From IMG/VR virus record IMGVR_UViG_3300017989_003351, positions 1 to 26,776 of that record: DNA of 26,776 bases; one strand, given 5' to 3'. The notes beneath the pieces were generated by a model. That model did not search any database. It was not told the origin of the DNA and worked only from the letters and a program-made list of their open reading frames with translations. The translations under genes were made by a program, and so were the position numbers. Source of the stretch: a virus. Shown here piece by piece: positions 8,210 through 15,695 of this stretch. Position 1 is the first letter of the stretch. Every line of letters begins with the position of its first letter.

Positions 8210-9007
8210 TTAAGCGTCAGCAGCCACGTAAAGAACTTCGATTTCGCTTGAAGCAGCGGGTGCAGTGGTGAATGTCAATGTGGTTGTAGCGATTGAAAAG
8301 CCTGTTTTCTGAATATCACCAGCTTCATTGCCGGTTGTTTTGACCTTTACAAAAACGGCATTGTCAACAACCCAATGTTTGTTGTGGTCAAGCGAGGAAT
8401 CAGCGAGATCCAGCGGTGTATCAGACAACGTAAAAGCAACTGTGCTTCCATCACCTGAAAACTTGTCTAATACAGCATGAGCGCCGGTTACAATATCCAA
8501 CGGCTCAATTCCTTTGTATTTAAAAGGAATCTGGATATTTCCCGTTTCCAAATCCGTTGTAATGCCGGACGGTAACAGGATCATTTCAGAAACCAGAGAA
8601 GAAAACAGAACTGTTGATTCATCTACATCACGATAAATCACTTCCAGTGCACCGATTGGATGGGTAGGAGCAATTTTCTGAACAGCAGCTTTGTCGCCGG
8701 TACCCCAAGTTACACCAAGCATTGTTGCGATATCATCGTCCGCCAAGCCAGGCAAACAAGTGATATTTCCGGTTCCCTCAATGCCAGTATTGAGTTCCAA
8801 AGCACGATCACCAGAACCGTACCTGTGGGCCATTTTTGTGTTAGTGAATGAAGGTGCGCCAATGTCTACGCCCTGAACGCTGGTTAAAACATCAACCGTG
8901 ACCGGAGCGGCGACAGATGCACCGTAACGATGGAATTGAGCAACCGCCATCTTCCCTTCAATTAACGAATCGGAACCGGGAGCGCCCAAATGAGAATTTT
9001 TTGACAT
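8210..9007 (-). CDS. Major tail tube protein
   Basis: The protein is 265 residues, starting MSKNSHLGAPGSDSLIEGKM, with a strong SD (TGGAGG, seven bases before the ATG). It forms the stacked rings of the tail tube. It is rich in Gly, Ser, Thr and beta-forming residues throughout, as expected of the tube fold. Residues from about 185 (DKFSGDGSTVAFTLSDTP to EIEVLYV) look like an added C-terminal beta-sandwich of the kind often appended to tail and surface proteins. It precedes the chaperone pair and follows the tail terminator. No tail sheath gene was seen between them, supporting a non-contractile tail. Confidence 0.85.
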   Translation of the reverse strand: MSKNSHLGAPGSDSLIEGKMAVAQFHRYGASVAAPVTVDVLTSVQGVDIGAPSFTNTKMAHRYGSGDRALELNTGIEGTGNITCLPGLADDDIATMLGVTWGTGDKAAVQKIAPTHPIGALEVIYRDVDESTVLFSSLVSEMILLPSGITTDLETGNIQIPFKYKGIEPLDIVTGAHAVLDKFSGDGSTVAFTLSDTPLDLADSSLDHNKHWVVDNAVFVKVKTTGNEAGDIQKTGFSIATTTLTFTTAPAASSEIEVLYVAADA

Positions 9008-9060
9008 GGTAAAACCTCCATTAAATTAGATAATGTGATAAATAAATTAGGTTATTTTTC

Positions 9061-9084
9061 TTTACCTTTGGGGTAAATTTTTTT
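9061..9084 (+). terminator. Hairpin with plus-strand T run after the tail terminator gene
   Basis: TTTACC (9061-9066) and GGTAAA (9072-9077) form a 6-bp stem followed on the plus strand by seven Ts. On the minus strand the T run is absent. It could stop antisense transcription or be a processing hairpin. The evidence is weak. Confidence 0.3.
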
Positions 9085-9574
9085 AAACATGTACTCTTAA
9101 TGTTAATACAAATTCTTTTCTAAACTGGTCGTCGTCTTCCGTATACATATCTCCACGATCATGTATATGTGTAACTCTCAGCCCTTGAGCAATCAATGTT
9201 GTGTTTGTGAAAGCGGACGCAAGGGTCACATCGAACTGTTGTGTATGGGTGGTTCTGCCACAACCAAAAAATGCGAGGATAGCAGACGCCATAATATTAT
9301 TTTCTTTAGGACCGCCAGTTTTTACATTGTTCCAAATTCCAAACGTCAGGGTAAAATATTTATAATTCCCGCCGCCGTATCTATAATTTAATTTTGTTGC
9401 CTCTGGCGGTAAAATATAAATAAATGGCGTGGTGAAATTTTCAAACACATCACCGGTCGGCCAATTTTCGTTTATCTGCCAATAACTCCATGGAGCAGTA
9501 GCGTCAATTTTTGCCTGCACCAATCCAACAATCACTTTTTGGATGTCATTGTATAATTGGCTTTCTCGAATCAT
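9083..9574 (-). CDS. Probable tail terminator / tail completion protein
   Basis: The protein is 163 residues, starting MIRESQLYNDIQKVIVGLVQ. Such proteins cap the finished tail tube and join it to the head. The alpha-beta pattern, the motif WPTGDVFENFTTPFIYILP and the ending FRKEFVLTLRVHV are compatible with that fold. The main support is its place: directly after an HK97-gp10-like protein and before the tail tube gene, as in many siphoviruses. It overlaps the upstream gene by four bases (ATGA), so the two are coupled. The exact family cannot be confirmed by eye. Confidence 0.7.
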   Translation of the reverse strand: MIRESQLYNDIQKVIVGLVQAKIDATAPWSYWQINENWPTGDVFENFTTPFIYILPPEATKLNYRYGGGNYKYFTLTFGIWNNVKTGGPKENNIMASAILAFFGCGRTTHTQQFDVTLASAFTNTTLIAQGLRVTHIHDRGDMYTEDDDQFRKEFVLTLRVHV

Positions 9575-10029
9575 TTTGCCTGTCCATGTTTACGAATGTA
9601 TAATAAAAGCCGCCTGTTCATGTTGCCCTGAATTGCGGGTTTTCTTTCATTGATTGCATTTCTTAAAACTGGCCTTGGTTTTGTTCCTGCGTCGCCGTCG
9701 TGAACTTTTCTGGCATGTTTTGCAATTTTGCTATTCAGGAAAACGGCAATTAACTGCTTTGTGTGCCGGAACACTTGAACGCTTCTCGCAAACTGTCCAG
9801 TAATGCGAGGAACAGGAATGCCGCCTTTTGCTGCTTCATATTCTGGCGAAATCTGTTTAGGCTTTGAACCTTGGATGTACTTTTGAGGACCAGAAACGTC
9901 ATGGTCAACTTTTTGCACAATCTGATCTGTTCCGGTCTCAACAACCTTGGCTATTTCGTCCAGCAAGCCAGATTCAATTTTATTTAATTTTCGGGTCCAG
10001 CCCGAAGTGTCTGCTTTACGTTGATTCAT
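9571..10029 (-). CDS. HK97 gp10-like tail-joining protein
   Basis: The protein is 152 residues, starting MNQRKADTSGWTRKLNKIES, basic and mixed alpha/beta. The middle motif IPVPRITGQFARSVQVFRH and the basic C-terminal helix (NMNRRLLLYIRKHGQAK) resemble the gp10-like neck/tail-completion family that sits between head closure and tail terminator genes. It starts in a one-base TAATG overlap with the gene before and ends in a four-base overlap with the gene after, so it belongs to a tightly coupled connector cassette. An alternative is a generic minor tail protein. Confidence 0.7.
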   Translation of the reverse strand: MNQRKADTSGWTRKLNKIESGLLDEIAKVVETGTDQIVQKVDHDVSGPQKYIQGSKPKQISPEYEAAKGGIPVPRITGQFARSVQVFRHTKQLIAVFLNSKIAKHARKVHDGDAGTKPRPVLRNAINERKPAIQGNMNRRLLLYIRKHGQAK

Positions 10030-10505
10030 TACGACGGAATCTTTTTAAGTAAAACCATTTCAGCTTGATTCGCTTCAAAACCAGCGTCAAAAGCTCTGTC
10101 AATTAAATATTTACTGGAACCGATTAATACATAATCTTTTAAATTGTTAAGGTTTTTCAACGACTGAAAAACTCCTGTACTTGCAACCACGCCACCATAA
10201 TAAATCAAATCGTCCTTTGTCATTTCTCCAATTGGCATAAGTTGTTTATATGGTGCAGTTACTTTTCCAAAAGAAGCAAAAGGCGAATAAATAAAGCACT
10301 TTACGGATGTTATCGTTTCAGAAACATCTATAACAGTCGTGCCGTTGCAATCCTCGTCTCCTGGCGCTGGATTGTCTCTATGCCACTGCGGATCGTAGCG
10401 TCCGGTTTCAGTTGTGCACGGGCAAGCGTCACCGGTGTATGTATAAAGGGAAACGGTTCTGCCGTTTCTCAAAAATGCTTTTACCATTTGTGCGCTAAAA
10501 TTCAA
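10029..10505 (-). CDS. Probable head closure (stopper) protein with Cys motif
   Basis: The protein is 158 residues, starting MNFSAQMVKAFLRNGRTVSL. It lies where the head closure protein is normally found: after the adaptor and before the gp10-like protein. Near residues 26-55 there is a cysteine cluster (DACPC, later CNG) with His and Trp between, which could bind zinc. The C-terminal half (LKDYVLIGSSKYLIDRAFDA to AEMVLLKKIPS) looks beta-rich, as in stopper proteins. The function is inferred mainly from gene order; the Cys cluster is unusual for this role. Confidence 0.6.
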   Translation of the reverse strand: MNFSAQMVKAFLRNGRTVSLYTYTGDACPCTTETGRYDPQWHRDNPAPGDEDCNGTTVIDVSETITSVKCFIYSPFASFGKVTAPYKQLMPIGEMTKDDLIYYGGVVASTGVFQSLKNLNNLKDYVLIGSSKYLIDRAFDAGFEANQAEMVLLKKIPS

Positions 10506-10509
10506 TTAC

Positions 10510-10986
10510 TTAACTCCAACGGGAAATACTTGAACTGTTATTGGAAAATGAAATGTTTTTAATGTTGCTTCCATCAGCTTCATAATCATTGCCGCCAACA
10601 CTGGAAAAAACAAAAGCGTTAGGTTTTTCTCTTATTTCCATCATGTCAAACGTATCGTTCCACTCTTTTTCTAAGGCTTTTATAGCAAGCTCACGATCAC
10701 CCCACTTTGCAGGATCAACGGTAAATGGCCCGGATTGGTTTTTGTCTGCAGGCGCTTGGGCGATAACTCTCGCTGCACAATTGGCGATTTGTGCGGCTTT
10801 TAAAAGTGCCTGTTTGTAATCTGCAAGATCCGCATAAGTCAATCCGTTGTTCGCTATAATCAAATCCATCCATGCAGCAGCAGCAGGAATAAAAGATGCT
10901 GACGCCAAAGCAGTATCGCTTATCTCTGCTTCCACAACGTTTAATTTGTAGCGAACTTCTGCGGCTGTGATTGTAATATTTGCCAT
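10510..10986 (-). CDS. Probable head-tail adaptor protein
   Basis: The protein is 158 residues, starting MANITITAAEVRYKLNVVEA. The first 80 residues are strongly helical and alanine-rich (AASFIPAAAAWMDLIIANNG, then ADLADYKQALLKAAQIANC), the helical-bundle look of connector proteins that bind beneath the portal ring. The tail ends in a Ser/Asn-rich stretch. AAAGGA lies before the ATG, immediately after the T run of the terminator at 11008-11025. It is the first gene of the connector cassette. The adaptor role is inferred from position and helix content. Confidence 0.6.
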   Translation of the reverse strand: MANITITAAEVRYKLNVVEAEISDTALASASFIPAAAAWMDLIIANNGLTYADLADYKQALLKAAQIANCAARVIAQAPADKNQSGPFTVDPAKWGDRELAIKALEKEWNDTFDMMEIREKPNAFVFSSVGGNDYEADGSNIKNISFSNNSSSISRWS

Positions 10987-11007
10987 TTCAAAACATCCTT
11001 TAAAAAG

Positions 11008-11025
11008 CCAGCCCCGAAGGGCTGG
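11008..11025 (-). terminator. UUCG-tetraloop terminator
   Basis: CCAGCCC (11008-11014) and GGGCTGG (11019-11025) form a 7-bp GC-rich stem. On the minus strand the loop is the very stable C(UUCG)G tetraloop, and CTTTTT follows. It lies just past the stop of the surface protein and just before the SD of the adaptor gene, so it would partly separate head from connector and tail expression. Confidence 0.85.
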
Positions 11026-11028
11026 ATA

Positions 11029-12012
11029 TTAAAACGAGTCCACAAAAACCAAAATCTGTTTATTGTCAATGGTTGAATACTCTAAAGCCCTGGCAATGTT
11101 TTTTCCAGTTGTTGCAGCAGCATCAACTACCAAGTCACCATTTGCAGCGCCTTCAAGCAAAACACCTGGACTCGCTGCGTTTGTGCCTGCGTCAACAGTT
11201 GCTTTACAAACTCCATGGACACAAATATATCCAAATGCGTTATCTGCAATCGCTCCAATAGCGATACCGGCAACGTCAGTATTTGCGCCGTCACACGCAA
11301 GAACCGTTGCAACGCCATAAGAGTTTACGGTAACTGCGGAAGCACCATCGGAAACGGCATCTGCGTTGTATTTGATAGAATCAATTTGTGACCAATGCAA
11401 AATCGGTGCGGCGGTTGTCGTATCTACAACAGCAAACGTTGCCCCGCTGGATGCGGGTAAAAGCATTTTTGTGTAATCATTTGCTCCGCCTTCATAAGTT
11501 GTTCCCCAAACCTTAATCGAATCGCCTGCGTCCGGTGTGCCGGTACATGCAACCGATAGGGTTCTCCATCCGCCCTCACCTGTTAAATCGTTTGCGATTG
11601 TTGCATCTGCAGCGGGAGCAGCGTCAGCAACAACAGCAACAGCAGCGTTATCCCATACAACAGCATCACCTAACGCCAAAGCGCTGCCGGTTTTGTTTTG
11701 TACTTTAATTAACGTCCGACCAAGCGTATCAAGCACACCGGTTCCTAATTGAAAAGTGTAGAACGTATTTGTTCCCGAATAAGTGCCTGTACCTGAATTT
11801 GCCACGGTGCCTGAAATTGTCGGACTTGTGATCGTCGGACTAGTCAATGTCTTATATGTAAAAGTCATTGTGCCGTTTTTGATGTAATCGTCCACACGAT
11901 CCCACCAGAAAAACGGCATATTCGGTTCCGCAGTTTGTGCAAACACGGCAGGACCAAGCACAGGCATAAACAGAAACAGCACCAAAATCGAAATAAAAAA
12001 ACTATGTTTCAT
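11029..12012 (-). CDS. Surface or decoration-like protein with a secretion signal
   Basis: The protein is 327 residues from ATG 12010-12012 (MKHSFFISILVLFLFMPVLG), chosen over an upstream TTG because GGAGA precedes it. Residues 1-25 are a clear Sec-type signal peptide ending in Val-Phe-Ala. Next comes a Thr/Ser/Gly-rich repeat segment (TSPTITSPTISGTV), then a long Ala/Val/Asp-rich domain. The C-terminal part (TDVAGIAIGAIADNAFGYIC to ILVFVDSF) resembles the beta-rich look of capsid cement or decoration proteins, though I cannot name the family. A secretion signal on a gene inside the head module is odd, since virions assemble in the cytoplasm. It may be delivered to the host surface or be an acquired host gene. 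Confidence 0.75.
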   Translation of the reverse strand: MKHSFFISILVLFLFMPVLGPAVFAQTAEPNMPFFWWDRVDDYIKNGTMTFTYKTLTSPTITSPTISGTVANSGTGTYSGTNTFYTFQLGTGVLDTLGRTLIKVQNKTGSALALGDAVVWDNAAVAVVADAAPAADATIANDLTGEGGWRTLSVACTGTPDAGDSIKVWGTTYEGGANDYTKMLLPASSGATFAVVDTTTAAPILHWSQIDSIKYNADAVSDGASAVTVNSYGVATVLACDGANTDVAGIAIGAIADNAFGYICVHGVCKATVDAGTNAASPGVLLEGAANGDLVVDAAATTGKNIARALEYSTIDNKQILVFVDSF

Positions 12013-12040
12013 TGCGGTTTCTCCAATTAAATTCAAATTA

Positions 12041-12055
12041 ACGGGAATATCCCGT
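12041..12055 (-). terminator. Short hairpin after the 83-residue head gene
   Basis: ACGGGA (12041-12046) and TCCCGT (12050-12055) form a 6-bp stem with a 3-base loop directly after the stop codon at 12057-12059. The following sequence lacks a good T run. It may be an mRNA-end or processing hairpin rather than a true terminator. Confidence 0.35.
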
Positions 12056-12056
12056 A

Positions 12057-12308
12057 TTATTTATTTTCATCTTTGTCAGTTTTCGCTTCCGCTTCTTTGG
12101 GAGCGGCTACTTTACTGACAAGGTCCAAACGAGCGTTTGGTCCGTTCATGTGATTAGCCCAAAAAGGACTATCCGGAACGCTGTACGTTTTATCAGGCGA
12201 CTTATTAAAAGCCGTATGTGAAACATCAAGAGTAAAACCGTTATCATCAACCAAAAGAACCGGTTCGGTTACTCTTACTTTACAAGCACCTTTATCTTTT
12301 GTTGCCAT
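12057..12308 (-). CDS. Small head-module protein
   Basis: The protein is 83 residues, starting MATKDKGACKVRVTEPVLLV, with AGAGGA eight bases before the ATG. The N-terminal two thirds look like a small beta domain. The tail (AAPKEAEAKTDKDENK) is charged and probably disordered. It sits between the major capsid gene and the secreted-looking surface gene, with hairpins on both sides. I recognise no family. A minor capsid or head-completion role is possible from its place only. Confidence 0.7.
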   Translation of the reverse strand: MATKDKGACKVRVTEPVLLVDDNGFTLDVSHTAFNKSPDKTYSVPDSPFWANHMNGPNARLDLVSKVAAPKEAEAKTDKDENK

Positions 12309-12340
12309 TTGTTATGTCCTCTATTTTTATTTTAAAATTC

Positions 12341-12365
12341 TGGCCGCCGCAATAACCAGCGGCCA
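12341..12365 (-). terminator. GC-rich hairpin after the major capsid gene
   Basis: TGGCCGC (12341-12347) and GCGGCCA (12359-12365) form a perfect 7-bp stem with an 11-base loop, about 20 bases past the capsid stop codon. The minus-strand sequence after it (GAATTTTAAAA) has only a weak T run. A partial terminator or mRNA-stabilising hairpin for the abundant capsid message is plausible. Confidence 0.5.
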
Positions 12366-12384
12366 TTACTTAAATTAATCGAGA

Positions 12385-13473
12385 TTAATGGTCAATATCC
12401 AAGCAACCAATTGCGTCCTGATCAATCACGTTGTAGCTGAACCGTGTAGAAACAACAGCTTCAACAGTTTGTTTTTGAACGATGCGATCCGTTTCAGTCA
12501 TCATAACTGTGTCATTTGTGACAAGACCAATTGCGTAACGGCTATCAACACCGATAAACCGGTCTGAAGTTACAACACTTCTATCCCACTCATGCGCTTT
12601 AGCAAGAGAGATGGAAGTTTGGCCCCATTGGGCGTTTGGATTTGTCATGTCTGACATTGTATCATCATAATCAATAAGCTTTGTTTTCTTGCCAACAAAG
12701 TTATCAAGTTTGTATGGCGCTGGTAAAGCTCTATTGAAAGTGATAACGTCTTTTTTGGAAATTGTGCCGGATGTTGCAGTTGTTTTGGTTTGTGCGGATT
12801 CCAAACCGTTGCTGTTTCCATCACCGTTTAACAAAACGTAAATCATTTCGTCAGTCATGGAAATGCCGAACTGCTGCCCGACTCGCTGCAAAGCGATATT
12901 GTAAAGAGACAGCGGGCTGTCCTGGATAACTTCATAATCGAACTCCAAGATGCGACCGAACTTTGCGAGCTTTACGCTTTGTTCTGCAACGTTGATTCGT
13001 GTACGACCGAATTCAGTTGCCCGGGTTGCACGAACAAGGTTTCTCTGAACTTCCGTATCTTCCAGATAGATTTTTTTGAACTCCAAACCTTGGATAACGA
13101 TTGTTTCAGCAAGGAAAGGATCGATCAATGCAGCCATTAACTGACCGGCATAAATCCTGTTGGAAATGTATTCAGGGAAAAGAGTTGCAACGTTTGCATT
13201 CTGGAAAAACTTGCTGACGTTATCTGTTTGATAACCGTATGCACGGATCCCAAACTCACCCAACAGTTTTTCAAAATGTGTTAACGGAACTTCTTTTCCT
13301 TCTGCTTTCAGAGAGCGACGAATTGCATTTCTTTCAAGCATACATTTACCATCATAAATGGTTGGTTCCCATCCCCATTCTTTTACGGCGTGATCCTCGA
13401 TAAAAACGGAAAATGGAAGACCTTTGCTTGCGGCTTCTTGGTACATGCCGACTTCCAGGTTGATCTTTGACAT
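12385..13473 (-). CDS. Major capsid protein
   Basis: The protein is 362 residues, starting MSKINLEVGMYQEAASKGLP. It would form the icosahedral shell. Features expected of HK97-fold capsid proteins include an extended charged N-terminal arm, the segment ANVATLFPEYISNRIYAG, a central FGRILEFDYEVIQDSPLSLY helix-strand region, and an axial-domain-like stretch with a Gly/Asn loop (LNGDGNSNG). It lies downstream of protease, scaffold and decoration genes, the standard order. AAGGA lies seven bases before the ATG. The long N-terminal arm may be cleaved by the neighbouring protease; no cleavage site can be assigned. Confidence 0.85.
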   Translation of the reverse strand: MSKINLEVGMYQEAASKGLPFSVFIEDHAVKEWGWEPTIYDGKCMLERNAIRRSLKAEGKEVPLTHFEKLLGEFGIRAYGYQTDNVSKFFQNANVATLFPEYISNRIYAGQLMAALIDPFLAETIVIQGLEFKKIYLEDTEVQRNLVRATRATEFGRTRINVAEQSVKLAKFGRILEFDYEVIQDSPLSLYNIALQRVGQQFGISMTDEMIYVLLNGDGNSNGLESAQTKTTATSGTISKKDVITFNRALPAPYKLDNFVGKKTKLIDYDDTMSDMTNPNAQWGQTSISLAKAHEWDRSVVTSDRFIGVDSRYAIGLVTNDTVMMTETDRIVQKQTVEAVVSTRFSYNVIDQDAIGCLDIDH

Positions 13474-13502
13474 ATCAAATTCCTTTATAGTAAATTAGAT
13501 TT

Positions 13503-13520
13503 TCAAATTAATTAATTTGA
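13503..13520. repeat. Perfect 18-bp AT-rich palindrome before the capsid gene
   Basis: TCAAATTAATTAATTTGA is a perfect palindrome in the 79-base gap between decoration and capsid genes. It could bind a dimeric regulator or form an mRNA hairpin in the capsid leader. There is no T run on the minus strand, so it is not a standard terminator. Confidence 0.5.
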
Positions 13521-13552
13521 TTTTCGAGTGAGCGAATAAAGTCAAAAAAACA

Positions 13553-13999
13553 CTAACACAGAAAATCAGCGATTCCGTTTGTGGAATCAATTGCAATAGC
13601 CGCATTGTTGTCAGCGGTTGTACCGTCGTCAACAGAATCATAATCAGAGTTGTAAATTACGCTGGAATCCTGCAAAGCAAGAGAACCTTCGTATGGAAGC
13701 TGTTTAATCATTGTTGGCGTTTTACTTGTACCGTTTTGAGTGGGGTAATGAAATACCCGAACACCAAGGATATAACCGTAAGTGTCATCTTTCTCAAAAG
13801 TGATAATTTCACCGTCAGGAATAGCGTTGGCGGCTGGGCTGGTCACTTCATAGTTATTTGACCAAGTAAATTGCACGAGTTTGTCAACGACTTTAGTGCC
13901 GGCAAGTACCAGTGCATCAATTTCGGTTTTAAAGGTTGCGTCTGGGACACATTGAATGTCCAACAGATTCCCTCTGTCACCACCTAAAGTTGCAAACAT
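13553..13999 (-). CDS. Probable head decoration protein
   Basis: The protein is 148 residues, starting MFATLGGDRGNLLDIQCVPD, with a strong SD (AGGAG, seven bases before the ATG). It lies between scaffold and major capsid genes, where many siphoviruses encode a decoration protein such as lambda gpD. The composition is Asp/Thr/Gly/Val-rich and beta-like, with an acidic C-terminal part (SDYDSVDDGTTADNNAAIAI). I recognise no specific family, so the function rests on position and composition. Confidence 0.65.
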   Translation of the reverse strand: MFATLGGDRGNLLDIQCVPDATFKTEIDALVLAGTKVVDKLVQFTWSNNYEVTSPAANAIPDGEIITFEKDDTYGYILGVRVFHYPTQNGTSKTPTMIKQLPYEGSLALQDSSVIYNSDYDSVDDGTTADNNAAIAIDSTNGIADFLC

Positions 14000-14051
14000 A
14001 TCAAAACTCCTTGTTTATGTTAAAATTCAAATGACTTGTTAATGAGAAAAC

Positions 14052-14561
14052 CTATACAATCGGAGCCTGAATAGATGCTTTGTCATAGGTTTTTTCGGTT
14101 TTAGACTCGGAACCATGTTCCTCGTCATTTTCTGCTACCACGGACTGACGAGGATTGTCTTTATTGTACTGGTCCTCGTAGGTTTCAATCCGGGATTTAA
14201 GTTCATCGATTGACAGTTTTTCAAGAATTTCTTTTTGTTCGTCTGCTTTATCTTCGGCGATCTGTTTTGCGAGTTTGCCATATTTTAAAGCGGATTCAAC
14301 GAGACTGTTCTTGTACTCTGTCGCTAAATCGTTTGCAGTTTTTGCAGTCTCAGCGCCATCTTCACCAAAAATATCCGTGAATTCCTTCAAGGATTTTTCA
14401 GCGGTTTCTTGTGCTGTCTCTGCCGCTTTTTTGGCAGCATCCAAGTCGGCACATTTGGCATCCACCTGAAATTGCATGAGTTGCAAATCTTTCTCGGCTC
14501 CGGAATCTTTTTCCACGTCGATTGTTTTCGAATAGCCGATTGATTCAAATTTTAATTCCAT
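14052..14561 (-). CDS. Nested scaffold protein from an internal start in the protease gene
   Basis: An in-frame ATG at 14559-14561 has a perfect AGGAGG (14570-14575) eight bases upstream. It would give a 169-residue protein starting MELKFESIGYSKTIDVEKDS. The product is highly charged, alanine-rich and coiled-coil (DAAKKAAETAQETAEKSLKE), typical of capsid scaffolds that fill the procapsid and are later degraded. It mirrors lambda, where the scaffold gene Nu3 lies inside the protease gene C. The protease-scaffold full-length product would carry the same tail and so be built into the procapsid. The ribosome site is stronger than that of the full gene, fitting higher demand for scaffold. Confidence 0.75.
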   Translation of the reverse strand: MELKFESIGYSKTIDVEKDSGAEKDLQLMQFQVDAKCADLDAAKKAAETAQETAEKSLKEFTDIFGEDGAETAKTANDLATEYKNSLVESALKYGKLAKQIAEDKADEQKEILEKLSIDELKSRIETYEDQYNKDNPRQSVVAENDEEHGSESKTEKTYDKASIQAPIV

Positions 14562-15482
14562 TGTTTTTACCTCCTGTTCCTTGGGAACATTTGTTGGATT
14601 ATTGTTGTCAAAATCTTTGAGATTTGGAGCTTCTACGCTTTTGCGAACCTGCGAACCGGGTTGAGCGCCAAGAAAAACAAAAGAGGCTTCGATTGCTTCT
14701 GCCGTCATATCCTTGGTGTTTTGAAACTCCCACCACAAAGTATTGCCTTCTTGGTCCGTAATCTTTACCCATTCGGGAGCATAAAAACCGATGCTGGTAT
14801 GTTTGATGATTCCAGCGTCAATCTTTTCAGTGACAGGATTGCTGGCGAGCATGTAAACATCAACCACCAGAAAATGAATAGCACCGTCAAGTTCCTCGAT
14901 TTCCTTTAAATGTCTTTCAAAGAATTTGTCCGGATAAGGTCCGACCAAATCAAAAGCCTCGTCAGCGGACACCTTTTCCAGCCTGGCGTCATACCATATT
15001 CCATCGCCAACGGTTCTTTTATCATGGCCATACAATTGACTTTTCCCGACAATCGTTTTCTTTAAAGACTTTAGCGCATCCAGGTTAAAGCGGTCGCCGT
15101 CTCTGTCACGAAAGTTGTGTGCTAACCAAATCTCGTATGATTCTATATCTTCTTTTTGGAACTTGTCAGGCCGTATCATTTGCGCCTGAATTTTTGTCCA
15201 CTTGGAATCCGTAATTTCAGAACCAGCCGCCTTTAAATGATTAACTGTCTTTTTTACTTCATCACCAGGTTTAAAATCTTTCAAAATCGCCATCTTGCCC
15301 TCTATTGCTTTATAAAAATCCAGACATTGATTCCAGTTTCTGAACTGCATTTTGTTGCTGTTTTCGTGGTGCATAGTTGGGAAAACAATATGCTCACCGT
15401 TACCACGAACGCCGAACATGTCGATCTTTAAATCGCTCTCGCCTTTAAAATGCAGCTTTGTTTTTTTAATCAGTTTGTCCAT
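14052..15482 (-). CDS. Prohead protease with fused scaffold domain
   Basis: The full frame from ATG 15480-15482 (MDKLIKKTKLHFKGESDLKI) is 476 residues. It matures the procapsid by cutting scaffold and capsid arms. Candidate catalytic residues are His153 (LYGHDKRTVGD) and Ser230 (KHTSIGF), followed by ASFVFLGAQPGSQV, a segment usual in phage S78/U35-type serine proteases. From residue 308 the scaffold domain begins. The start is uncertain: no SD precedes ATG 15482, and the T run of a terminator hairpin ends four bases before it. A later ATG at 15293, after GAGGG, is an alternative that keeps both catalytic residues. An upstream TTG frame would read through the hairpin and is unlikely. Confidence 0.75.
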   Translation of the reverse strand: MDKLIKKTKLHFKGESDLKIDMFGVRGNGEHIVFPTMHHENSNKMQFRNWNQCLDFYKAIEGKMAILKDFKPGDEVKKTVNHLKAAGSEITDSKWTKIQAQMIRPDKFQKEDIESYEIWLAHNFRDRDGDRFNLDALKSLKKTIVGKSQLYGHDKRTVGDGIWYDARLEKVSADEAFDLVGPYPDKFFERHLKEIEELDGAIHFLVVDVYMLASNPVTEKIDAGIIKHTSIGFYAPEWVKITDQEGNTLWWEFQNTKDMTAEAIEASFVFLGAQPGSQVRKSVEAPNLKDFDNNNPTNVPKEQEVKTMELKFESIGYSKTIDVEKDSGAEKDLQLMQFQVDAKCADLDAAKKAAETAQETAEKSLKEFTDIFGEDGAETAKTANDLATEYKNSLVESALKYGKLAKQIAEDKADEQKEILEKLSIDELKSRIETYEDQYNKDNPRQSVVAENDEEHGSESKTEKTYDKASIQAPIV

Positions 15483-15486
15483 AAAT

Positions 15487-15545
15487 AAAAAAAGGCCGAA
15501 CCCGCTTAACCTTCCCTGGAGGAGAAAAGAAGCGAATCCGGCCTT
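15487..15545 (-). terminator. Strong terminator-shaped hairpin before the protease gene
   Basis: The arms at 15530-15545 and 15492-15507 pair over 16 positions, three of them G-U, with a 22-base loop. On the minus strand the stem runs into seven Ts (15493-15487). It would end transcripts of the accessory block. Because it abuts the protease ATG, the protease operon needs read-through, antitermination or another start. Confidence 0.85.
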
Positions 15546-15584
15546 ATGTTTCAAAGTTACCGGTGAATATGTTTACAAAACTCG

Positions 15585-15695
15585 TTATTTGTTAATAAAA
15601 TATATTGCCCAAAAGACAACGTTAATGGCTATCGCAAACACGATTAACCAAAAAACATCTTTATTATTTTGCGGTTGTTGGGATGTCTGACTCAT
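15585..15695 (-). CDS. 36-residue single-helix membrane micro-protein
   Basis: ATG 15693-15695 opens a 36-residue frame: a polar start (MSQTSQQPQNNKD), a transmembrane helix (VFWLIVFAIAINVVFWAIYF) and a two-residue basic end. It overlaps the end of the 58-residue ORF in another frame. No clear SD is visible; it may rely on coupled translation. Single-pass micro-proteins of this form occur in phages as holin-like or regulatory membrane proteins, but no specific function can be assigned. The hydrophobic, Trp-containing helix makes chance less likely. Confidence 0.5.
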   Translation of the reverse strand: MSQTSQQPQNNKDVFWLIVFAIAINVVFWAIYFINK

